A program made the position numbers and the translations under genes. The notes beneath the pieces are model-generated. The model saw nothing but the letters and a program-made list of their open reading frames with translations, did no database searches and was not told the DNA's origin. Of a DNA stretch of 64,000 nucleotides, positions 37,679 to 45,936 are shown in pieces. Position 1 is the stretch's first letter. The number at the start of each line of letters is the position of its first letter. Source of the DNA: Serratia nevei (GTDB lineage Bacteria; Pseudomonadota; Gammaproteobacteria; Enterobacterales; Enterobacteriaceae); NCBI RefSeq assembly GCF_024160145.1, contig NZ_JAMYWQ010000008.1:1-64000 (forward strand), written 5' to 3'.

Positions 37679-37746
37679 CCCGGGCGTGCACGGGCGGCGG
37701 CGGCGCGCTATGCTGGCGCCACTGTTGACTGACTCTGGCCGCGACC

Positions 37747-38802
37747 ATGCCGCAACCGCTGAACGCCCCTGAACCCGCTCCACGCGCCTGGCCGCTGTGG
37801 AAACCGATCCTGTTTATGCTGGTGGTGGCCGTCGGCCTCTACTTCGTCAAATGGCAGCCTTACTACGGCAAGGCCTTCGTGGCGGCGGACAGCCACTCGA
37901 TCGGCAAATCGATCCTGGCCGACGGCGCCGCGAGCCCCTGGTTGGCGGCCTGGCAGTACGCGCTGGTCTACTTCACCGCGGTATGGAAGGCGGCGCTGCT
38001 CGGGGTGCTGCTAGGTTCTCTGGTGCAGGTGCTGATCCCGCGCGACTGGCTGGCGCGCACGCTCGGCCACCGGCGTTTTTCCGGCACCGTGCTGGGGGCG
38101 CTGATCGCGCTGCCGGGCATGATGTGCACCTGCTGCGCCGCACCGGTTGCCGCCGGCATGCGCCGCCAGTCGGTGTCCAGCGGCGCTGCGCTGGCCTTTT
38201 GGCTCGCCAACCCGGTATTGAACCCGGCGACGTTGGTGTTTATGGGATTTGTGCTCGGTTGGCCGTTCGCCGCCATCCGCCTGGTGGCGGGCGTGGTGAT
38301 GGTGCTGGGCATCGCCTGGCTGGTGCAGCGCGTGACCGCCAACGATCCGCAGCCCGCCGCGCCGCAGCCGCCGGTGATGACGGCGCAGAGCGACGAGCGG
38401 CCGTTCCTTGCCCGCTGGGGGAAAGCGCTGTGGGCGCTGTTTTGGTCGACCATCCCGATCTACGTGCTGGCGGTGCTGGCGCTGGGCGCAGCGCGGGTCT
38501 GGCTGTTCCCGCACGCCGACGGCGCCGTCGACAATAGCCTGCTGTGGATCATCGCGCTGGCGATCGTCGGCTGCCTGTTCGTTATCCCCACCGCGGCGGA
38601 AATCCCGATCGTGCAGACCATGATGCTGGCGGGCATGGGCGCAGGCCCGGCGCTGGCACTGCTGATGACCCTGCCGGCGGTCAGCCTGCCTTCGCTGCTG
38701 ATGCTCAACAAGGCCTTCTCTGCCCGCGCGCTGTGCCTGACGGCGGCGCTGGTGGCGCTGTGCGGCACACTGATCGGCGTGGTGGGGATGGGGTTGGTGT
38801 AA
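37747..38802 (+). CDS. yraQ: Inner-membrane permease YraQ
   Basis: 351 residues, about eight membrane segments in two halves, PF03773 (predicted permease/ArsP-like) family. Family signature LPGMMCTCCAAPVAAGMRRQ at about 118-137 and a second-half FVIPTAAEIPIVQTMMLAGMG. Long identity stretches with E. coli YraQ (FVKWQPYYGKAF, SIGKSILA, ALAFW, NPVLNPATLVFMGFVLGW). Substrate unknown. Divergent from phnF. In E. coli it neighbours yraR, from which the phn operon separates it here. Confidence 0.93.
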   Translation: MPQPLNAPEPAPRAWPLWKPILFMLVVAVGLYFVKWQPYYGKAFVAADSHSIGKSILADGAASPWLAAWQYALVYFTAVWKAALLGVLLGSLVQVLIPRDWLARTLGHRRFSGTVLGALIALPGMMCTCCAAPVAAGMRRQSVSSGAALAFWLANPVLNPATLVFMGFVLGWPFAAIRLVAGVVMVLGIAWLVQRVTANDPQPAAPQPPVMTAQSDERPFLARWGKALWALFWSTIPIYVLAVLALGAARVWLFPHADGAVDNSLLWIIALAIVGCLFVIPTAAEIPIVQTMMLAGMGAGPALALLMTLPAVSLPSLLMLNKAFSARALCLTAALVALCGTLIGVVGMGLV

Positions 38803-38907
38803 AATGTTCAAAAAACGACCGCTTATCTCGATGTTGTTGTCACAAATGTGCTAACGTGTCTGTTCAAGATTCAGTGTCGCCATTGTGCGATTGTAGGAGG
38901 AGCAAAG

Positions 38908-39195
38908 ATGGAAAGTCGCATCCAGTTTCGCATCGAAGATGAGACCAAGCGTTTGGCGCAAAAGGCCGCCGAGGCTAAAGGAACGACATTAAGTGAAGCC
39001 TGTCGCCGCTTGGCGGAGCAAATGGCTGATGAGCAACGGGCTGCAGAGGAACACGAAAACTGGTTGAAAGATAAGGTAGATGCAGCTTTTTCCCGTCTGC
39101 ACGAGGGTAATGCTGTCTACCTTAGCCAACAAGAAGTAGAAGAAAGCATGGATGCCTTTAAGGCAAAGATTAGAGCGAAATACGACCGAAAATAG
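38908..39195 (+). CDS. RelB/DinJ-type antitoxin
   Basis: ATG 38908 follows TAGGAGGAGC, giving 95 residues; the longer upstream frame lacks support. N-terminal ribbon-helix-helix (ESRIQFRIEDETKRLAQKAAEAKGTTLSEACRRLAEQ), then a charged, flexible C-terminal half that would wrap the toxin. It should neutralise the RelE-like protein that starts 8 bp downstream and repress the pair. Base composition is lower in GC than the flanking genes, consistent with acquisition. Confidence 0.85.
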   Translation: MESRIQFRIEDETKRLAQKAAEAKGTTLSEACRRLAEQMADEQRAAEEHENWLKDKVDAAFSRLHEGNAVYLSQQEVEESMDAFKAKIRAKYDRK

Positions 39196-39203
39196 GGATC
39201 GTT

Positions 39204-39479
39204 ATGCGTATCGAATGGGATAATGCGGCGCTACGGGACAGGGAACGTATTTTTGAGTTTCTTTATATTTTCAATCCACAGGCGGCAGTGCAGGCTGATA
39301 ACGAGATAGATAAAGCGGTTAAGCGCCTGCTGGATCATCCTGAGTTAGGTAAGCTCTGGTATGGGAAGGCGCGTAAGCTGCTAATTAACAAGGCCTCCCT
39401 GTTGTTGGTGTATATCATCGTCGATGATGTTATTAAGGTTTTCTCGATTGCCCACCAGCGCGAGAAATTTCCAAACTAG
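39204..39479 (+). CDS. RelE/ParE-family toxin
   Basis: 91 residues with the compact alpha-beta fold of RelE/ParE toxins: IEWDNAALRDRERIFEFLYIFNPQAAVQA, LLDHPELGKLWYGKARKLLINKASLLLVYIIVDD and VFSIAHQREKFP. RelE members cleave mRNA on ribosomes, ParE members poison gyrase; the sequence alone does not decide which. Downstream of its antitoxin, same operon. Full length. Confidence 0.85.
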   Translation: MRIEWDNAALRDRERIFEFLYIFNPQAAVQADNEIDKAVKRLLDHPELGKLWYGKARKLLINKASLLLVYIIVDDVIKVFSIAHQREKFPN

Positions 39480-39484
39480 CGTTG

Positions 39485-39949
39485 TCATCGCAACCTATGC
39501 ACCACCTGGTTGCTGCTGCCGCGCCAGATCAGCGCCGGATCTTTCAAATCCTGCACGAACTTGCCGTCGATCAGCACGTTGATCCTGTCCACCACCTGCA
39601 TTTGCTGCGTGTCCAGCTCCGCCAGCCGGTAGCCGGTCCACAGCCAGATATCCTTGCCGGGGCACTCGGCGCGCACCCGTTTCACCAGCGTTAAGATGCT
39701 CGGCACGTTGGCCGGATGCAGCGGATCGCCGCCGGAGAGCGACAGCCCCTGGCGCGGCACGCGCGTATCGTTCAGATCGGCGATGATGCGGTCTTCCAGC
39801 GCCGGGGTAAACGGCTGGCCGGAGTTGAGCCGCCAGGTGCTTTTGTTGTAGCAGCCGGGGCACTGGTGCACGCAGCCGGCGACAAACAGCGTGCAGCGGG
39901 TGCCGGGGCCGTTGACCACGTCGATTGGATAATACTGGTGATAATTCAT
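39485..39949 (-). CDS. nrdG: Anaerobic ribonucleotide reductase activase NrdG
   Basis: Radical-SAM enzyme that generates the glycyl radical on NrdD. ATG 39949 gives 154 residues, the E. coli length. The SAM/4Fe-4S motif GCVHQCPGCYN places ligands at C26, C30 and C33, followed by LSGGDPL and WTGY. It ends only 5 bp from the end of the convergent toxin gene. A 168-bp gap separates it from nrdD; the two are probably co-transcribed. Confidence 0.97.
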   Translation of the reverse strand: MNYHQYYPIDVVNGPGTRCTLFVAGCVHQCPGCYNKSTWRLNSGQPFTPALEDRIIADLNDTRVPRQGLSLSGGDPLHPANVPSILTLVKRVRAECPGKDIWLWTGYRLAELDTQQMQVVDRINVLIDGKFVQDLKDPALIWRGSSNQVVHRLR

Positions 39950-40117
39950 GTGAGGCCTGCCCATCAGGCTATTTTACTGGCCATTTTGCCTCCGGGCAGG
40001 GCTCCCAATCCTCACGTACTGCGTGTACGCTGCGGTTGGTGCGCGCTGGCCGAAGGCAAACTGGCTGCGACAATCACGCCTGATGAACAGGCTTCTGCCT
40101 AGGTTGCACGGCGCTTT

Positions 40118-42256
40118 TCAGCCGAGCTGTCCATTACCGAGGTGTTTCACCCGGCGTTTCACCTCTTCCTGCTTGCCGGCGTTGAACGGCCGGGCATCGG
40201 GGCTGCCGAGGTAGCCGCACACCCGGCGGGTGACCGAGACCTTGGCCGAGTCGTGGTTGCCGCATTTCGGGCAGGTGAAGCCTTTGCTGGTGCAGGAGAA
40301 TTCCCCGGTGAAGCCGCATTCGTAGCACTCGTCGATCGGCGTGTTGGTGCCGTAGTAAGGCACTCGGCTGTAGCTGTAGTCCCACACGTCTTCCAGCGCC
40401 TTCAGGTTGTGCTGCAGGTTCGGGTACTCGCCGTAGCAGATGAAGCCGCCGCTGGCCAACGGCGGGTAGGGCGCTTCGAAGTCCAGCTTGTCGTACGGGT
40501 TAACTTTCTTCTCCACGTCAAGGTGGAAGCTGTTGGTGTAATAGCCTTTGTCGGTAACGCCCGGCACCACGCCGAAATCGGCGGTGTCCAGCCGGCAGAA
40601 GCGGTCGCACAGGTTCTCGCTCGGCGTGCTGTAGAGGCTGAAGCCGTAGCCGGTCTCGTCTTTCCAGGCGTCGACGGCGGCGCGCAGCCGCGCGACGATC
40701 GCCACCGCTTTGGCGCGCAGCGCTTCGTCGTCATACACGTGGTTTTCGCCGCCGAACAGCGCGTTGATGGTCTCATGCAGGCCGATATAGCCCAGCGAAA
40801 TTGAAGCGCGGCCGTTCTTGAAGATATCGGCGATGTTGTCGTCGGCCTTGAGCCGCACGCCGCAGGCGCCTTCCATGTACAAGATTGGCGCCACCCGTGC
40901 CTTGATGCCTTCCAGCCGGGCGATGCGCGTCATCAGGGCCTTTTTCGCCAGCTGCAGGCGCTGATCCAGCAGCGCCCAGAAGCGCGATTCATCGCCCATC
41001 GCCTCCAGCGCGATGCGCGGCAGGTTGAGGCTGATGACGCCGATGTTGTTGCGGCCGTCGTGCACCAGCTCGCCGTCCTGCTCGTAGGTGCCGAGGAAGC
41101 TGCGGCAGCCCATCGGCGTTTTGAACGAGCCGGTGACCTTCACCACCTGATCGTAGTTGAGGATGTCCGGGTACATGCGCTTGCTGGCGCACTCCAGCGC
41201 CAGTTGCTTGATGTCGTAGTTCGGATCGCCGTACTGGTGGTTGAGGCCGTCGCGGATGGCGAACACCAGTTTGGGGAACACGGCGGTCTTGCGGTTTTTG
41301 CCCAGCCCGGCGATGCGGTTTTTCAGGATCGAGCGCTGGATCAGGCGCGACTCCCAGCTGGTGCCGAGGCCGAAGCCGAAGGTGACAAACGGCGTCTGGC
41401 CGTTGGCGGTGTGCAGGGTGTTGACCTCGTACTCCAGCGACTGGAAGGCGTCGTAACACTCTTTCTCGGTGCGCGCCATGGCATAGCCTTTGGCGTCCGG
41501 GATCTGCCATTCCTCCGCCACCTGCAGGTGTTTGCGGAAGCTCTCGTCGACGAACGGTGCCAGAATTTCATCGATGCGGTTGATGGTGGTGCCGCCATAG
41601 ATATGGCTGGCGACCTGGGCGATGATCTGCGCGGTCACGGCGGTGGCGGTGGAGATCGACTTCGGCGGCTCGATTTCGGCGTTGCCCATCTTGAAGCCGT
41701 TGGTCAGCATGCCTTTCAGATCGATCAGCATGCAGTTGAACATCGGGAAGAACGGCGAGTAGTCGAGATCGTGATAGTGAATTTCGCCGCGTTCATGGGC
41801 CAGCACCACGTCGCGCGGCAGGATGTGCTGCTTGGCGTAGTGTTTGGCGACGATGCCCGCCAGCAGGTCGCGCTGGGTTGGGATCACCTTGCTGTCCTTG
41901 TTGGCGTTTTCGTTCAGCAGCGCGCGGTTGCTCTGCTCGACCAGGCCGCGAATTTCCTGGTTCAGGCGGCCGCGCAGCTCGCGCGCCACGTCGCGATCGT
42001 GGCGGTATTCGATATAGGCGCGCGCCAGCTGTTTGTACTCGCCGGCCATCAGCTGGTTTTCCACCGCCTGCTGGATCTCGTGGATATCGACGCGCGGCTG
42101 CTGCGCCATGCGCTGAGCGACCACGCGGGCGACGGTGGCGCAGTAGTCGGCGTCAACCACGCCCACCGCCAGCGCGGCGCGCTCGATGGCCTGCGCGATG
42201 CGCGCTTCGTCAAAAGGTACCTGGCAACCGTCCCGCTTAATCACTACTGGTTTCAC
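40118..42256 (-). CDS. nrdD: Anaerobic ribonucleoside-triphosphate reductase NrdD
   Basis: Reduces ribonucleotides without oxygen, using formate. The frame is open from ATG 42289, but GTG 42256 is preferred: AAGGAG sits 8 nt upstream, the N-terminus (MKPVVIKRDG) aligns with E. coli (MTPHVMKRDG), and the length is then 712 residues, the E. coli value. ATP-cone at the N-terminus, zinc site CYECG ... CPKCG near the C-terminus, and the radical Gly at G681 (RRVCGYLGS). Controlled by NrdR and probably FNR sites upstream. Confidence 0.97.
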   Translation of the reverse strand: MKPVVIKRDGCQVPFDEARIAQAIERAALAVGVVDADYCATVARVVAQRMAQQPRVDIHEIQQAVENQLMAGEYKQLARAYIEYRHDRDVARELRGRLNQEIRGLVEQSNRALLNENANKDSKVIPTQRDLLAGIVAKHYAKQHILPRDVVLAHERGEIHYHDLDYSPFFPMFNCMLIDLKGMLTNGFKMGNAEIEPPKSISTATAVTAQIIAQVASHIYGGTTINRIDEILAPFVDESFRKHLQVAEEWQIPDAKGYAMARTEKECYDAFQSLEYEVNTLHTANGQTPFVTFGFGLGTSWESRLIQRSILKNRIAGLGKNRKTAVFPKLVFAIRDGLNHQYGDPNYDIKQLALECASKRMYPDILNYDQVVKVTGSFKTPMGCRSFLGTYEQDGELVHDGRNNIGVISLNLPRIALEAMGDESRFWALLDQRLQLAKKALMTRIARLEGIKARVAPILYMEGACGVRLKADDNIADIFKNGRASISLGYIGLHETINALFGGENHVYDDEALRAKAVAIVARLRAAVDAWKDETGYGFSLYSTPSENLCDRFCRLDTADFGVVPGVTDKGYYTNSFHLDVEKKVNPYDKLDFEAPYPPLASGGFICYGEYPNLQHNLKALEDVWDYSYSRVPYYGTNTPIDECYECGFTGEFSCTSKGFTCPKCGNHDSAKVSVTRRVCGYLGSPDARPFNAGKQEEVKRRVKHLGNGQLG

Positions 42257-42390
42257 GTTGTACTCCTTGTTCCCCGAGGGAGCGTTCATACCCGCCTGAC
42301 GCGGCGAGCAACCGTCAAATTTCGCTTATCCACAGGGTAAAGCCGCAGCGCGCAAGGGCTGTGGCGGCGTGTGGATGATTTTGTGGATAA

Positions 42391-42437
42391 CTACTATATA
42401 TAGGTGTTCTTAATTCTTAATGCACTATATATAGATG
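42391..42437 (-). promoter_or_regulatory. Tandem NrdR boxes of nrdDG
   Basis: Two copies of the 10-bp palindrome CTATATATAG at 42394-42403 and 42425-42434, within boxes 42391-42406 and 42422-42437. Their centres are 31 bp apart, three helical turns, the arrangement NrdR needs in enterobacterial nrd promoters. They lie about 135-180 bp ahead of the nrdD start. Confidence 0.9.
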
Positions 42438-42451
42438 CTGGCGAGATTCTT

Positions 42452-42465
42452 TTGATGTAGAACAA
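42452..42465 (-). promoter_or_regulatory. FNR-like site upstream of nrdD
   Basis: TTGATGTAGAACAA matches the FNR consensus TTGATNNNNATCAA at 9 of 10 defined bases. It lies 14 bp beyond the distal NrdR box. E. coli nrdDG is activated by FNR, so the site fits. Confidence 0.6.
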
Positions 42466-42500
42466 GGAAAACGGAAGAGCGTGCGCAAGCTGAACAGTCG

Positions 42501-43415
42501 TCAATCGCTCACTGGCCGATCGCGAAAATGCGCCAGCAGAAAATCGACCCAGACGCGCACCCGCGGCGGCAGATCCGCCGAGGCGTAATAGAGCCACAGC
42601 TGCACCGGGCGCGGCCAGCACTCCGCCAGCACCGGCCGCAGCGTGCCCTGCTCGAAGTGCTTTTCGAGGTACCAGCGCGCCAGGTTGACGATGCCCAGCC
42701 CGGCCAGCGCCGCATCCAGCAACATTTCCGGGCGGCTCACCACCAATCGGCCGTTCAGATCCAGCGCCAGCGTTTCGCCCTGATGGCGCAGCTGCCATTT
42801 GACGTGGCGGCCGTTGCCGGGGTTGCGGTGCAGCAGGCAGTCGTGCCGCAGCAGGTCGTGCGGCGTTTGTGGTTCACCGCGCCGCGCAAGATAGTCGGGC
42901 GACGCCGCCAGCGCCATATGCATCGGGTAGAGCGGGCGCGCCACCAGCCGGCTGTCGGGATCGACCCGGCTGCCGATGCCGACGTCGAAGCCTTCGCCCA
43001 CCAGATTCACCACCCGGGCGTCCAGCGACAGATCGAGATCGATCTGCGGGTAGCGCGCCAGAAATTGCGGGATCAACGGCATCAGCATCTGGCGGCCGAA
43101 GCCGGGGATCATCGTGACGCGCACCACCCCGGCCGGCGCCTGGCGTTCGCCGCCGGCGCTTTCCAGCGTCGCCGCCAACGCCTGCCACAGCGGCGCCACC
43201 TGCGCCAGCAGCGCTTTGCCCTCGTCGGTCAGCAGCACGTTGTGGGTGTTGCGCTGAAACAGCCGCAGCGCCAGCTTCTCTTCCAGCGCGCGGATATTTT
43301 TGCTGACCGCCGCCGGCGTGACGCCCAGCTGGCGGGCGGCGGCGGAGAAATTTTGCGCCTGCGCGGCGGCGAGGAAGGCCGGCAGCAGGCGGTGCACGTC
43401 AAAGGGCAGCGACAT
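42501..43415 (-). CDS. LysR-family transcriptional regulator
   Basis: 304 residues: N-terminal winged helix (VHRLLPAFLAAAQAQNFSAAARQLGVTPAAVSKNIRALEEKL, about 8-50) and periplasmic-binding-like effector domain, in which VRVTMIPGFGRQMLMPLIPQFLARYPQIDLDL and GFDVGIGSR are standard. It diverges from a flavodoxin-fold oxidoreductase with 106 bp between starts, the usual arrangement for a LysR protein and its target. Effector unknown. Confidence 0.93.
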   Translation of the reverse strand: MSLPFDVHRLLPAFLAAAQAQNFSAAARQLGVTPAAVSKNIRALEEKLALRLFQRNTHNVLLTDEGKALLAQVAPLWQALAATLESAGGERQAPAGVVRVTMIPGFGRQMLMPLIPQFLARYPQIDLDLSLDARVVNLVGEGFDVGIGSRVDPDSRLVARPLYPMHMALAASPDYLARRGEPQTPHDLLRHDCLLHRNPGNGRHVKWQLRHQGETLALDLNGRLVVSRPEMLLDAALAGLGIVNLARWYLEKHFEQGTLRPVLAECWPRPVQLWLYYASADLPPRVRVWVDFLLAHFRDRPVSD

Positions 43416-43521
43416 AGTGGTTGATACTTTCGGTTGAAATTAAAGTGACCTTGAACAGCCTACACCCGAAGCGGCAGAAATGGAAAAATGCCTCATCTTC
43501 TTTACGTTCAAGGAATCATTT

Positions 43522-44046
43522 ATGTCACGCATTTTAGTGTTAACCGCCCACCGCGCCCCCGACGAGTCGCGCATCAACCAGGCGCTGATCGAGGCCGTGC
43601 GCCCGCTGCCTAACGTGACCGTGCACGAACTGATCCGCGCTTACCCGGATTACCGCATCGACGTGGCGCGCGAACAGGCACTGCTGGAAAGCCACGATGC
43701 GGTGGTGATGATGTTCCCGTTTTTCTGGTACAGCTCGCCGGCGATCCTGCGCGAATGGCAGGACGCGGTATTAACCTATGGTTTCGCCTACGGCAGCGAG
43801 GGCACCAAACTGCATGGCAAGCCGCTGCAATTGGTGGTGAGCACCGGCGGCAACGCGCAGGCCTACACGCCGGCAGGCTACAACCGCTATCCGGTGCAGG
43901 ATCTGCTGCTGCCGTTCCACGCGCTGGCTAACCTGACCGGCATGGATTATCTGCCGCCGCATCTGGTGCAGGGCGTGAGCGACATGAGCGATGAGCAGTT
44001 GGCGCAAGCGGCCGCCGGGGTGGTGGCGCTGATGGGGACATTGTAG
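43522..44046 (+). CDS. NAD(P)H oxidoreductase, flavodoxin-like fold
   Basis: ATG 43522 with AAGGAA upstream gives 174 residues; upstream codons in the same frame are unlikely to be translated. Flavodoxin_2 family (KefF/YwrO/MdaB type): ILVLTAHRAPDESRINQAL, HDAVVMMFPFFWYSSPAILREWQDAVLTYGFAYG and LQLVVSTGGNAQAY form the FMN site. Likely a quinone or electrophile reductase. Probably controlled by the divergent LysR gene. Confidence 0.9.
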   Translation: MSRILVLTAHRAPDESRINQALIEAVRPLPNVTVHELIRAYPDYRIDVAREQALLESHDAVVMMFPFFWYSSPAILREWQDAVLTYGFAYGSEGTKLHGKPLQLVVSTGGNAQAYTPAGYNRYPVQDLLLPFHALANLTGMDYLPPHLVQGVSDMSDEQLAQAAAGVVALMGTL

Positions 44047-44074
44047 GGCGCAGCGCTCGCCGCGCCCTGCGGGG

Positions 44075-45739
44075 TCAGTCTTCGAGCAGCCACCACACCG
44101 CTTCGAACGGCCGCAGCGTCAGCGCCTGCGGCTGATCCGCCGAGTCGCTGTAGTTGCTCATCAGCGGGCGCCACTGGGCGGAGGCTTCCACGCCTTGCGC
44201 CGCCCAGGCCAGCGGCTCGCGGCTCAGGTTGGCCACCACCAGCAGGCGCTGGCCGTTCCAGCTGCGCTGATAGCACCACAGCGCCGGGTGATCCGGCGCC
44301 AGATCCTGATAGTCGCCGTGGGTCAGCAGCGGATACTGCTTGCGCAGGGTGATCAGCTGGCGGTAGGCGTAAAACACCGAGTCGAGATCGGCCAGCGCCG
44401 CGTCGGCGTTGATCTGCGGGTAGTTCTCGGCGCAGCCGATCCACGGCGTGCCGGTGGTGAAACCGGCGTGCGGCGCGGCGCTCCACTGCATCGGCGTGCG
44501 GCCGTTGTCGCGCGATTTGTCCGCCAGGATCGCCAGCAGTTCGGCGTCGCTGCGGCCCTGAGCGCTCAGTTCGGCGTACATGTTCAGGCTTTCCACGTCG
44601 CGGTACTGCTCGATGGCGCGGAAGCCGGGGTTGGTCATGCCGATCTCTTCACCCTGGTAGATATAAGGCGTGCCCTGCATGCCGTGCAGCACCATCGCCA
44701 GCATTTTGGCGGCCGGCACCCGCAGTGCGCCTTCATCGCCGAAGCGCGACACGATGCGCGGCTGATCGTGGTTACACCAGAACAGCGCGTTCCAGGCGCG
44801 GTTATGCATCCCTTGCTGCCAGTGGCGGAAGATCTGCTTTAACTCCACGTAATCCGGCGCCGCCCGCGTCCATTTTTCTCCGTTGGCGTAGTCCACTTTC
44901 AGGTGGTGGAAGTTGAAGGTCATCGACAGCTCTTCGCCGCTCTGCGCCGCGTACTGCTGGCAATGCTCAAGCGTGGTGGAAGACATCTCGCCCACCGTCA
45001 TCAGGCCGCGTGGCTGAAACACGTCGCGGCTCATTTCCTGCAGGAACTCGTGGATGCGCGGGCCGTCGGTGTAGAAGCGGCGACCATCGCCCTGGTTGTC
45101 GGACGGGAAATCCTGCTGCTTGGACACCAGGTTGATCACGTCGAGGCGCAGGCCGTCGACGCCTTTGTCCGCCCAGAACTGACACACTTTCTTCAGCTCT
45201 TCGCGCACCGGCGGATGTTCCCAGTTGAGATCCGCCTGCTCGACGGCGAACAGGTGCAGATAGTACTGGCCGCTGCCGGCGTGCCACTGCCAGGCATTGC
45301 CGCCGAATTTGGAGCGCCAGTTGTTCGGCGGCATCTCCCCCTCGCCGTCGCGCCAGACGTAGAACTGGCGATACGGGCTGTGGCGATCCTGCGCGGCCTT
45401 GAACCACGGGTGCTCGGTCGAGGTGTGGTTGAACACCATGTCCATCACGATGCGGATGCCGCGCCGGTGGGCGGCGGCGACCAGCTGCTCGAAGTCCGCC
45501 ATCGTACCGTAAGCCGGATCGATGGCGCAGTAGTCCGCCACGTCATAGCCGTTGTCCACCTGCGGCGACACGTAGACCGGCGTCAGCCAGATGGCGTCGA
45601 CGCCCAGCTCCTGCAGATAGTCCAGCCGCCGGGTCACGCCAGCCAAATCGCCGTAGCCGTTGCCGGTGCTGTCCTGAAAACTCTTCGGATAAATTTGGTA
45701 GATGACGCCGTTCTGCCACCAGGGGGTTGGGTTGCTCAT
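44075..45739 (-). CDS. treC: Trehalose-6-phosphate hydrolase TreC
   Basis: Cytoplasmic GH13 enzyme splitting trehalose 6-phosphate into glucose and glucose 6-phosphate. 554 residues (E. coli 551). GH13 blocks in order: VMDMVFNHTS, DGLRLDVINLVSK (nucleophile Asp), VGEMSS (acid Glu) and WCNHDQPRIVS (third Asp). The N-terminus PWWQNGVIYQIYPKSFQD is standard. It lies 197 bp after treB, the gap being filled by an ERIC repeat. Confidence 0.97.
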   Translation of the reverse strand: MSNPTPWWQNGVIYQIYPKSFQDSTGNGYGDLAGVTRRLDYLQELGVDAIWLTPVYVSPQVDNGYDVADYCAIDPAYGTMADFEQLVAAAHRRGIRIVMDMVFNHTSTEHPWFKAAQDRHSPYRQFYVWRDGEGEMPPNNWRSKFGGNAWQWHAGSGQYYLHLFAVEQADLNWEHPPVREELKKVCQFWADKGVDGLRLDVINLVSKQQDFPSDNQGDGRRFYTDGPRIHEFLQEMSRDVFQPRGLMTVGEMSSTTLEHCQQYAAQSGEELSMTFNFHHLKVDYANGEKWTRAAPDYVELKQIFRHWQQGMHNRAWNALFWCNHDQPRIVSRFGDEGALRVPAAKMLAMVLHGMQGTPYIYQGEEIGMTNPGFRAIEQYRDVESLNMYAELSAQGRSDAELLAILADKSRDNGRTPMQWSAAPHAGFTTGTPWIGCAENYPQINADAALADLDSVFYAYRQLITLRKQYPLLTHGDYQDLAPDHPALWCYQRSWNGQRLLVVANLSREPLAWAAQGVEASAQWRPLMSNYSDSADQPQALTLRPFEAVWWLLED

Positions 45740-45773
45740 AGATCAATACCTTTGAATCGTGACAACGGGCCCG

Positions 45774-45897
45774 TACCCTTCATCTTTCAAACTGCAGCGT
45801 TGTTGGCTGCTGGCGCTGCACCCCAGTCACTTACTTGAGTAAGCTCCTGGGGATTTGCACCCTTGCCGCCTAGCTGCAGCTCGAAAGCTATAGGGTA
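45774..45897. repeat. ERIC repeat between treB and treC
   Basis: About 124 bp, bounded by TACCCTT and AGGGTA arms, with the ERIC core CCCCAGTCACTTACTTGAGT followed by AAGCTCCTGGGG. These are the sequences targeted by ERIC-PCR primers. As RNA it folds into a long hairpin inside the treB-treC transcript and could set relative expression. Confidence 0.9.
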
Positions 45898-45936
45898 TTT
45901 CCAGCCCCTACATTCATGTTGCGTATTTTGCGTCAA

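Noticed and set aside
42257-42289. ATG 42289 as nrdD start
   Set aside because: No ribosome site there; GTG 42256 has AAGGAG at good spacing and gives the E. coli length.
41060-42340. 426-codon frame antisense to nrdD
   Set aside because: Shadow ORF; no recognisable protein features.
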